A stretch of DNA of 5,590 nt from assembly GCA_027117675.1 (NCBI GenBank), contig JAJAYM010000194.1:1-5590 (forward strand), written 5' to 3'. The position numbers and the translations under genes were made by a program. The notes below the pieces were generated by a model, which was not told the DNA's origin, ran no database searches, and saw nothing but the letters and a program-made list of their open reading frames with translations. This DNA is from Actinomycetes bacterium. Lineage in GTDB: Bacteria > Actinomycetota > Actinomycetes > JAHEKZ01. Of this stretch, positions 1 to 5,415 are shown piece after piece. Numbering within the stretch: the stretch's first letter is position 1; each line of letters begins with the position of its first letter.

Positions 1-387
1 CCTCTTGGCTGGGGCTTTCTTCACCGGTGCCTTCTTCATCACCGTCTTCTTCACGGCGACCTTCTTCACCGGGGCTTTCTTCACGGCGACCTTCTTCGCT
101 GGGGCCTGCTTGACGGCAGCCTTCTTCGCTGGGGCCTTCTTGACGGCTGCCTTCTTCCCTGGGGCCTTCTTGTGCTCAGCCTTCTTCGGTGGGGCCCGCT
201 TCACCGCGACCTTCTTCGCTGGAGTTTTCTTCACGGCAGCCTTCTTCGCTGGAGCTTTCTTGGTCACCGTCTTCTTGGCTGAGGCCCTTTTGGCGGCGAT
301 TGCGGGGGCCGAAGACGTCCGCGATCGAGGGTGCGCGGAACCGCCCCGAGACCGGGTCGTTCCACCACTGGACGTGTGCTGCGCCAT
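1..387 (-). CDS. Lys/Ala/Pro-rich repeat protein, N-terminal part (possible TraR/DksA-type regulator)
   Basis: The ATG at 387-385 is preceded by GGGAGGT (398-392) with a 4-base spacer, which decides the start. The frame stays open to the left edge, giving 129 residues with no stop, so the C-terminus is outside the window. Residues 1-32 are Ser/Thr/Gly/Arg-rich and look disordered (MAQHTSSGGTTRSRGG). From residue 33 the chain is a decapeptide repeat of the form KKAPAKKxAV, like the tails of bacterial histone H1-like proteins. Such tails bind nucleic acid electrostatically. No folded domain is visible here. In Streptomyces and relatives the gene next to ileS on the lspA side encodes a TraR/DksA zinc-finger protein, often with a Lys/Ala-rich N-terminal extension, so a TraR/DksA domain may follow past the edge; this is inference from synteny. 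Alternatives are an H1-like nucleoid protein or an HU with a basic tail. The reading frame is firm, the function is not. Confidence 0.75.
   Translation of the reverse strand, partial: MAQHTSSGGTTRSRGGSAHPRSRTSSAPAIAAKRASAKKTVTKKAPAKKAAVKKTPAKKVAVKRAPPKKAEHKKAPGKKAAVKKAPAKKAAVKQAPAKKVAVKKAPVKKVAVKKTVMKKAPVKKAPAKR
52..291 (-). repeat. 30-bp in-frame tandem repeat encoding KKAPAKKxAV decapeptides
   Basis: Read on the minus strand, eight consecutive 10-residue units run from residue 33 to 112 of the Lys-rich protein. The first unit (KRASAKKTVT) is degenerate. The clearest are KKAPAKKAAV, KKTPAKKVAV and KKAPVKKVAV. A broken unit (KKTVM) and further KKAP motifs continue to the edge. Units differ at several bases, so this is an old, selected coding repeat and not a recent slippage array. 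Confidence 0.85.
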
Positions 388-647
388 GCGGACCTCCCAG
401 AGACCGACTGCGCGAGGAGTCCGCGAGAGAATAGGCGCTGGAGAGGGTCCGGGCCAAACCGCCACGCCGACCAAGCCCCTGGCTGCCGCACCCGTGGCCG
501 CTATCGCCTCACTCCACGGCCCCCGTCGCCCGCTGCCCGCGCCTCCGCTCCTGGGGGACGATGGCTAGACTGACGCGTGACTGCACGGCGTCGACGGGAC
601 GAGTACCCGCGCTGATCAGCCCACCAAGCGAGCCGGGGACGGTGTGT
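388..647. other. Divergent intergenic region between the Lys-rich gene and the ileS leader
   Basis: No convincing coding frame is visible here; the open frames crossing it have no ribosome binding site and no recognisable protein sequence. It must hold the promoters of both divergent transcripts. For the plus strand the best -10-like hexamer is TAGACT at 566-571, with a TG two bases before it but no clear -35. That would put the ileS transcript start near 578 and give a leader of roughly 270 bases, long enough for the T-box that follows. Confidence 0.4.
428..457 (-). promoter_or_regulatory. Candidate promoter of the Lys-rich gene
   Basis: On the minus strand TTGGCC (457-452) and TATTCT (433-428) are separated by 18 bases. 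Each matches 4 of 6 positions of the housekeeping -35 and -10 consensus. Transcription would begin near 421 and give a leader of about 34 bases before the ATG at 387. This is motif matching only; in GC-rich DNA it is suggestive rather than proof. Confidence 0.35.
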
Positions 648-772
648 GCCCGGATGGGTCTGGCGCGGCGAAAATCACCCTGAGCTGCCGGAAGAACGGC
701 TCCCCGGTGGAGCCGCTAGACCCGGTTGCAGCGGCCTCGAGTGGGTGGGCGTCCGCACGGACCTCCACCAAT

Positions 773-815
773 GAGGGTGGTACCGCGGGGCCGAGCACGA
801 CCGGCCTCGTCCCTC
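773..815 (+). promoter_or_regulatory. T-box antisequestrator with tRNA-Ile acceptor-end bulge
   Basis: GAGGG (773-777) pairs with CCCTC (811-815) and GCG (785-787) pairs with CGT (808-810), leaving the TGGTACC bulge that defines the T-box. TGGT (778-781) is complementary to the ACCA end expected for tRNA-Ile. A further hairpin, GGCCG (789-793) with CGGCC (802-806), caps the structure. Formation of this element frees the ribosome binding site of ileS. Confidence 0.85.
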
Positions 816-847
816 TAGTTCGGACGCCCCACCCGACGGAGGATCGA
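807..847 (+). promoter_or_regulatory. Shine-Dalgarno sequestrator of ileS
   Basis: The ileS ribosome binding site is GGAGGA at 838-843, only 3 bases before the ATG. GAGG (839-842) is complementary to CCTC (812-815), and the pairing extends over T810-A843 and CG (808-809) with CG (845-846), with small irregularities at 811 and 844. The upstream strand is the same CGTCCCTC that closes the antisequestrator, so the two folds exclude each other. This is the expected switch of a translational T-box; without tRNA the site would be hidden. Confidence 0.65.
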
Positions 848-3800
848 TGTACCGCGAGGTTCTACCACACGTTGACCTACCCAAACTCGAACACGGCGTA
901 CTCGCGCTGTGGCAAGAGCAGCGCACCTTTGCCCGCAGCCTGGAGCAGCGCACCGACGCCCCCCTGTGGGTGTTCTACGAAGGTCCGCCAACGGCGAACG
1001 GCACCCCTGGCACCCATCACATCGAGGCGCGCGTCTTCAAGGACGTCTTCCCTCGCTACCGGACGATGAAGGGGTACCAGGTTCCGAGAAAGGGCGGCTG
1101 GGACTGCCACGGACTTCCGGTGGAGATCGCTGTCGAGAAGGAACTTGGATTCTCCGGCAAGCAGGACATCGAGGCATTCGGCGTCGCGGAGTTCAACGCC
1201 AAGTGCCGCGAGTCAGTCCTGCGCCACGTGGGCGAGTTCGAAGCGATGACCGAGCGGATGGGCTACTGGGTCGACACCGACCAGGCCTACTGGACGATGG
1301 ACCCGGCATACGTGGACAGCCTCTGGTGGGCCCTCAAGCAAATCCACGGCAAGGGTCTGCTGGTACAGGACCACCGCGTCGCCCCCTACTGCCCTCGCTG
1401 CGGCACCGGGCTCTCCGACCACGAACTGGCACAGGGCTACGAGGACGTCGTCGACCCCTCGGTCTACGTTCGCTTCCCGGTCACCGGCGGACCACTGGCC
1501 GACAAAGACGCCGCACTGCTGGTGTGGACCACAACGCCATGGACGCTGATCTCCAATACTGCTGTCGCCGTCCATCCTGACGTTGACTACGTGCTCGCGC
1601 GCACTGCAAACGGCGAGCTGCTGGTCGTCGCGGAGGCACTCGTGTCGGCAGCTCTCGGTGACGGAGCCACCGTTGTCAGCCAACTCACCGGGACCGAGTT
1701 GGTCGGCACGAGCTACCGAGCACCCTTCGACCTGGTGTCGATCCCTGACGAGGGCCCGGTCCATACCGTGTTGCCGGCCGACTACGTAACGGTCACCGAT
1801 GGCACCGGCCTGGTGCACCTGGCACCAGCTTTCGGACCCGAGGACCTGGCAGTTGGCCGCGCCCACGGGCTCCCCGTCGTCAATCCGGTGTTGACCAACG
1901 GCGACTACGGCCCAGATGTGGGACTGGTCGGCGGCATGTTCTTCAAAGATGCCGACGCGGCACTGGTCACTGACCTAAGCGAGCGCGGACTGCTCTTCGC
2001 GCACGTTCCCTACCAGCACAGCTATCCGCATTGCTGGCGATGCCACACACCGCTGATGTTCTACGCGCAGCGGTCCTGGTACATCCGGACAACCGCCATC
2101 AAGGATCAGCTCATCGAACAAAATGAAGCGACGACGTGGTTCCCCGAGTCGATCAAAAATGGCCGATACGGCGATTGGCTGGCGAACAACGTCGATTGGG
2201 CGTTGTCGCGCAACCGCTACTGGGGCACGCCGCTACCGGTGTGGAGGTGCGAGGCGGACCATCTCACCGTCGTGGGCTCACGGGCCGAGCTCGCCGAGCT
2301 CGCCGGCGAGCCGCTGCACGACATCGACCCGCACCGCCCCTACGTCGACGACGTTGTCCTGCCCTGCCGTGAGTGCGGCGAGCCGACAAAGCGCGTCCCC
2401 GAGGTGGTCGACGTCTGGTTCGACTCGGGGTGCATGCCGTTTGCCCAGTGGGGATATCCCCACCAGCAGAGCGAGGAGGACTTCCGGGCCCAGTACCCGG
2501 CCGACTACATCTGCGAGGCCATCGACCAGACGCGTGGCTGGTTCTACACCCTGATGACCGTCGGAACCCTCGTCTTCGACGAGTCGTCGTACCGCACCGT
2601 GCTCTGTCTTGGCCACATTCTGGACAAGGACGGTCGGAAGATGAGCAAGCATCTGGGCAACGTGCTGGAGCCGATGTCCCTGATGGAGAAGCATGGGGCT
2701 GACGCCGTTCGTTGGTTCATGCTGGCGAGCGGTTCACCATGGTCGGCCAGACGCGTCAGCCATGAGTCGATCCAGGATGTGGTCCGCAAGACACTCCTGA
2801 CCTACTGGAACACCGTCTCGTTCCAGGCCCTGTATGCGCGGCTAGCCGGATGGTCACCTGCCACCGTCCCCCTCGCCTTGGCGGACCGACCGCCGATGGA
2901 CCGTTGGCTCGCCTCACGGACCCAGCAGCTGGTCAGGTCAGTGGACGCCGCACTTGACGGGTTCGACGCCGCCGGCGCGGGTGGACAGATCGCCACCTTC
3001 GTCGACGAGCTCTCGAACTGGTACGTCCGACGGTCTCGGCGCCGGTTCTGGGACGGCGATGAGGCTGCGTTGTCGACGCTGCACGAGGCTTTGACCGCGC
3101 TCACACTGGTGATGGCCCCCTTGACTCCCTTCATCACCGAGCGCGTCTGGCAGGACATCATCCGACCCACGACCTCAGGGGCCCCGGACTCCGTCCACCT
3201 CGCTGACTGGCCAGCCGTCGATGAGACCGCCATCGACGAAACGCTCACCGTGCAGGTGGCGCAACTGAAGCGACTCGTCGAGCTCGGCCGCGCCGCCCGG
3301 GCAGCGTCAGGTGTGAAGACCCGCCAGCCACTCGGCCGTGCCCTCGTGTCCGCTCCGGGATGGGAGCAGTTGTCAGACGAGTTGCAGTCCGAGCTCTCCG
3401 CTGAGCTCAACGTCCAACGAATCGAAGCTCTGGGCGCCGCCGATGAACTGGTCTCGGTCAGCGTCAAAGCCAACTTCCGGGCGCTCGGGAAGCGGTTTGG
3501 CCAGCGGACGCCGGAGGTCGCTGCGGCAATCGCCGCCGCCGACGCCCGACTCCTCCAGCAGTCGCTGGCCCTCGCCGGCCGCGCAGAGGTGGTCGTCGAT
3601 GGCGCACCCGTCACGATCGAGCCTGGCGAGGTCGTCCTGACCGAGACCCCGCGGGAGGGTTGGGCCGTGCACCACGATGCCGGCGAAAGCATCGCGCTCG
3701 ATCTCACACTGACTCCAGAGCTCCGTCGCATCGGCCTGGCCCGCGATGTCGTGCGACAGGTGCAGGAGGCCCGAAAGACCTCGGGGCTGGACGTCTCAGA

Positions 3801-3996
3801 TCGAATCACCCTGCACTGGGCGGCGAGCGGTGAACTGCGGGAGGCCATCCTCGAGCACAGCGGCACGATCGGGGCCGAGGTGCTTGCGACGTCGATTAGC
3901 GAGGGCACCGGTGCCGACGGGGGCGCCGCATCGACCTTCTCCGATGCCGAGTCCAGCCTCGTGTTCAGCCTCAGTCGCGTCCCGGCCACCACCTGA
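847..3996 (+). CDS. ileS: Isoleucyl-tRNA synthetase, type 2 (IleRS2)
   Basis: This cytoplasmic class Ia synthetase joins isoleucine to tRNA-Ile with ATP and edits mischarged valine. The 1049-residue length fits the eukaryote-like bacterial type 2 enzymes. The Rossmann signature GPPTANGTPGTHH spans residues 46-58, with GTHH (55-58) in place of the usual HIGH form. The CP1 editing domain shows WTTTPWTL (227-234) and GTGLVHLAPAFGPED (319-333), whose last Asp matches the conserved editing Asp. Cys pairs likely to bind zinc are C182/C185, C396/C399 and C507/C510. DVWFDSG (522-528), DQTRGWF (560-566) and KMSKH (598-602) complete the catalytic core. The anticodon-binding domain begins near MDRWL (684) and includes SNWYVRRSRRRFW (723-735); a basic C-terminal domain follows. 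The ATG is set by GGAGGA at 838-843 and the typical start MYREV. The gene is complete and intact, and controlled by the T-box just upstream. Confidence 0.97.
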   Translation: MYREVLPHVDLPKLEHGVLALWQEQRTFARSLEQRTDAPLWVFYEGPPTANGTPGTHHIEARVFKDVFPRYRTMKGYQVPRKGGWDCHGLPVEIAVEKELGFSGKQDIEAFGVAEFNAKCRESVLRHVGEFEAMTERMGYWVDTDQAYWTMDPAYVDSLWWALKQIHGKGLLVQDHRVAPYCPRCGTGLSDHELAQGYEDVVDPSVYVRFPVTGGPLADKDAALLVWTTTPWTLISNTAVAVHPDVDYVLARTANGELLVVAEALVSAALGDGATVVSQLTGTELVGTSYRAPFDLVSIPDEGPVHTVLPADYVTVTDGTGLVHLAPAFGPEDLAVGRAHGLPVVNPVLTNGDYGPDVGLVGGMFFKDADAALVTDLSERGLLFAHVPYQHSYPHCWRCHTPLMFYAQRSWYIRTTAIKDQLIEQNEATTWFPESIKNGRYGDWLANNVDWALSRNRYWGTPLPVWRCEADHLTVVGSRAELAELAGEPLHDIDPHRPYVDDVVLPCRECGEPTKRVPEVVDVWFDSGCMPFAQWGYPHQQSEEDFRAQYPADYICEAIDQTRGWFYTLMTVGTLVFDESSYRTVLCLGHILDKDGRKMSKHLGNVLEPMSLMEKHGADAVRWFMLASGSPWSARRVSHESIQDVVRKTLLTYWNTVSFQALYARLAGWSPATVPLALADRPPMDRWLASRTQQLVRSVDAALDGFDAAGAGGQIATFVDELSNWYVRRSRRRFWDGDEAALSTLHEALTALTLVMAPLTPFITERVWQDIIRPTTSGAPDSVHLADWPAVDETAIDETLTVQVAQLKRLVELGRAARAASGVKTRQPLGRALVSAPGWEQLSDELQSELSAELNVQRIEALGAADELVSVSVKANFRALGKRFGQRTPEVAAAIAAADARLLQQSLALAGRAEVVVDGAPVTIEPGEVVLTETPREGWAVHHDAGESIALDLTLTPELRRIGLARDVVRQVQEARKTSGLDVSDRITLHWAASGELREAILEHSGTIGAEVLATSISEGTGADGGAASTFSDAESSLVFSLSRVPATT

Positions 3997-4175
3997 CCGG
4001 CTTCTCATGACCGCGCTGACTCGGTCGCCCTGGCTCGGCCCTTGATCCCCCGACGGGGCAGCGTTACGCATGTCACCCGAATGGAGTAACCAACCACTGG
4101 GGGCATTGAGCCGATACCCAATCAACGGCCGTCGCACCCGCGACATCGTCGGACGGCAGCACACGGAGGACAGCC
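3997..4175. other. ileS to small-gene intergenic region with an imperfect palindrome
   Basis: This 179-base gap has no coding frame of its own that I can support. It holds a partly symmetric 19-base element at 4072-4090 (GTCACCCGAATGGAGTAAC; 6 of 9 positions pair) and a nearby GTTAC at 4063-4067 that is the exact inverse of GTAAC at 4086-4090. A short C/G hairpin at 4048-4058 has no T-run and is a poor terminator. The gap suggests that the downstream gene has its own promoter or operator, but I see no clear -35/-10 pair. Confidence 0.3.
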
Positions 4176-4646
4176 ATGGTGCAACCCATCGCCGCCACGA
4201 ACTCAGCTTCGCTTCCGCATGTCCGGCTCAAGGCCAATGCTGTCGCAGTGCCGGCGCTCGCCAGCAACGTCCGTCCCGCGCTGGTCCTGGCCGAGCGAGA
4301 GAGCCGCCAACTGATCGAGACCGCCAAACAGCACGACATCACCATGGGCGGGATCTTCTGCGTGAGCCCCACTGGCATTCAGGTTTGGGATCGGCCCTGG
4401 CTGAGCCCTGAGCAGGGTCCAGGCGAGTCCGTGCACCTAGGGTCGGTCGATTGGACGTATGACACCCCCGTCAAGCACTACGTGACGATCTACCGCGCCA
4501 TGGTCACCGAGAACGGCATCGGTGCCGGCGAGACCACCCTTTCGGTGCTGACGAAGGTCTTGGGTCTGACCGGCATCCCGATCGACGGAGCCCGCATCTC
4601 CATGCCGGCTCAGCCGCCCCGCGACCCGTTCCGCCGGCGGATCTAG
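4176..4646 (+). CDS. Small conserved-looking actinobacterial protein of unknown function
   Basis: This codes for 156 residues. The ATG is preceded by GGAGGA (4165-4170) at a 5-base spacing, a strong start. Residues 1-40 are Ala/Val-rich (KANAVAVPALASNVRPALVLAERESRQLIE), followed by a compact mixed domain with GGIFCVSPTGIQVWDRPW and GSVDWTYDTPVKHYVTIYRAMV. The Trp- and Tyr-rich middle and the helix GAGETTLSVLTKVLGLTGI suggest a small soluble alpha/beta fold. The tail (PPRDPFRRRI) is short and basic. There is no signal peptide, membrane segment or catalytic motif that I recognise. I believe similar hypothetical proteins occur in other actinobacteria, but this is memory and not a search. It follows ileS on the same strand after 179 bases, too far to assume co-transcription, and ends before a strong terminator. 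Codon use matches ileS, so it is native. Function unknown. Confidence 0.85.
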   Translation: MVQPIAATNSASLPHVRLKANAVAVPALASNVRPALVLAERESRQLIETAKQHDITMGGIFCVSPTGIQVWDRPWLSPEQGPGESVHLGSVDWTYDTPVKHYVTIYRAMVTENGIGAGETTLSVLTKVLGLTGIPIDGARISMPAQPPRDPFRRRI

Positions 4647-4704
4647 CCGAGGTAGCGCCCCACCCACCGAGACCACCCAGCAAGACCACCCAGACCCTGC
4701 AGAA

Positions 4705-4742
4705 AACGAAAGACCCCGGCCGCTTGGCCGGGGTCTTTCGTT
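4705..4742. terminator. Bidirectional intrinsic terminator
   Basis: A perfect 17-bp inverted repeat runs from 4705-4721 (AACGAAAGACCCCGGCC) to 4726-4742 with a 4-base loop GCTT. The stem is GC-rich at the loop end and A/T-rich at the base, so each strand leaves a T-rich stretch (TCTTTCGTT on plus, TCTTTCGTTTTC on minus). It lies between two converging genes, 58 bases after one stop codon and one base after the other, and so can end both transcripts. Confidence 0.9.
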
Positions 4743-4743
4743 G

Positions 4744-5415
4744 CTACGGACGTGGCGCCGCAGGTGGCGCGCTCTGCGCTGGGCGCGGCGGTTGGGCCGG
4801 CGGCTGAGTTGGTGGTTGAACTGGTGGTTGAACTGGTGGTTGAACTGGTGACTGAGCCGGCGGCTGAACTGGTGACTGAACTGGTGGCTGAACTGGTGGC
4901 TGAACTGGTGGCTGAGCCGGCGGCTGGCCTTGCGGCGGCGCGGCCGGCCGCTGGGGCGGAGCCTGCTGGGGCGGAGCCTGCTGGGGCTGGACCGGCGCAA
5001 CCGCCGGCCGAGCCGGTGGCTGAGTTGCCGGTGGCTGAGTTGCCTGGGGCTGAGCCTGCTGGGGCTGCGCTGCCCGTGGCTGGGTGCCGGCGCTCTCGGT
5101 GCGGGAGGTGAGATCTCGAAGCTGCTGCTCCAGGTACGACTTCAGCCGGGTTCGGTACTCACGCTCGAACGAGCGAAGCTCGTCAACCTGCTTTTCCAGC
5201 GCCGACCGCTCACCGGCGAGGCCAGCCATCGTCGACTGGTGCTTAGCGATTGCCTCCCGCTCGGCATTGTCAGCCTTGCTTCTGGCAGTGGCCACCATGG
5301 TCTCGGCCTCCGCACGCGCCGAGGCAACGACGTCGGCGGCTGTGCGTTCGGCGGCCGCCAGCACCCGAGCCCCCGGCTCGGCCCCGGAGGAGGGCGCGGC
5401 CCCCCGCGCCGCCAC
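4744..5415 (-). CDS. DivIVA/Wag31-like polar-growth protein, 5'-truncated
   Basis: DivIVA (Wag31 in mycobacteria) marks the cell poles and guides wall growth and division in actinobacteria. The visible part starts in mid-gene. Counting from the GTG at 5415, residues 17-107 form a charged, Ala/Glu/Arg-rich coiled coil that matches the DivIVA C-terminal half, including the signature ERSALEKQVDELRSFEREYRTRLKSYLEQQL (68-98, shown with gaps unbroken only in the key block FEREYRTRLKSYLE). Residues 112-223 are a Pro/Gln-rich tail of tetra- and pentapeptide repeats. This tail is longer than I expect for Wag31. The membrane-binding N-terminal domain (MPLTPADV...F..GYdedEVdaFLD type) is absent: the frame meets a stop at 5448-5446 just upstream, and the DNA there encodes another protein on the opposite strand. 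The GTG is therefore not a credible start. The stop codon abuts the terminator at 4742. Confidence 0.8.
   Translation of the reverse strand: MAARGAAPSSGAEPGARVLAAAERTAADVVASARAEAETMVATARSKADNAEREAIAKHQSTMAGLAGERSALEKQVDELRSFEREYRTRLKSYLEQQLRDLTSRTESAGTQPRAAQPQQAQPQATQPPATQPPARPAVAPVQPQQAPPQQAPPQRPAAPPQGQPPAQPPVQPPVQPPVQSPVQPPAQSPVQPPVQPPVQPPTQPPAQPPRPAQSAPPAAPRP
4799..4930 (-). repeat. 12-bp tandem repeat coding for the PPVQ/PPAQ tail
   Basis: Eleven consecutive 12-base units follow the plus-strand pattern GGTGGYTGAACT with variants such as GGCGGCTGAGCC and GGTGACTGAACT. On the minus strand they code for Q-P-P-V and Q-P-P-A or Q-S-P-V units in the DivIVA tail. Three adjacent units (4811-4846) are identical and so are three of the units at 4883-4918 except at their ends, which points to recent slippage or local duplication. 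Confidence 0.9.
4950..5070 (-). repeat. 15-bp short repeats coding for QAPPQ and TQPPA units
   Basis: A second repeat zone in the same DivIVA tail has a different period. GGGGCGGAGCCTGCT occurs twice in a row around 4955-4984, coding for QAPPQ-type pentapeptides. A 15-base unit containing GGTGGCTGAGTTGCC occurs twice around 5015-5044, coding for ATQPP. With the 12-bp array this makes most of the 112-residue tail repetitive. Confidence 0.7.
5395..5415. other. Breakpoint between the DivIVA body and an integrase fragment
   Basis: To the left of about 5400 the minus strand codes for a DivIVA coiled coil. To the right of about 5412 the plus strand codes for the catalytic domain of a tyrosine recombinase. 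Both proteins are cut in mid-sequence at the same place: DivIVA loses its N-terminal domain and the integrase its N-terminal half. No insertion-sequence end, direct repeat or attachment-like palindrome is visible at the join. A chimeric assembly join or a real recombination scar are both possible. Confidence 0.6.

Larger units (their letters stand above)
648..847 (+). promoter_or_regulatory. ileS T-box riboswitch, translational (class II actinobacterial type)
   Basis: T-box leaders sense uncharged tRNA: a specifier codon pairs with the anticodon and a bulge pairs with the free NCCA end. Here the invariant box AGGGTGGTACCGCG is perfect at 774-787, directly upstream of ileS. An ATC isoleucine specifier lies at 674-676 after GAAA and before A, inside a short stem whose arms are probably GGGT (656-659) with ACCC (677-680), extended by CCGG (650-653) with CCGG (688-691). 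That is the ultrashort stem I known from actinobacterial ileS leaders. A hairpin at 697-715 (CGGCTCC/GGAGCCG) and a stem III hairpin at 751-762 (GTCC/GGAC) follow. No terminator with a U-run lies before ileS, and the element ends on the Shine-Dalgarno sequence, so control is expected at translation start. Identification is firm; the stem I and II pairings are my manual fold. Confidence 0.92.

Noticed and set aside
5..568. Plus-strand open frame coding for a Phe-rich repeat protein (AFFTGAFF...)
   Set aside because: It is the exact antisense of the Lys-rich repeat gene; AAG codons read as CTT/TTC. It has no ribosome binding site and its end is low-complexity.
1213..1866. 217-codon minus-strand open frame opposite the ileS editing domain
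   Set aside because: No conserved motif; the sense strand carries the known editing-domain motifs.
2802..3992. 396-codon minus-strand open frame inside ileS
   Set aside because: It is a Ser/Arg/Ala-rich shadow typical of GC-rich genes, with no recognisable domain, and lies opposite a clearly conserved synthetase.
4048..4058. CCCC-GAC-GGGG hairpin after ileS as a terminator
   Set aside because: Only 4 bp with a 3-base loop and no following T-run.
4670..4693. Direct repeat AGACCACCCAG twice before the terminator
   Set aside because: Two 11-base copies at a 13-base period in C-rich DNA; no flanking structure suggests a function or a CRISPR array.
5413..5415. GTG at 5415 as the true start of the minus-strand DivIVA protein
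   Set aside because: It would omit the conserved N-terminal DivIVA domain, has no good ribosome binding site, and lies at the junction where the DNA changes origin.
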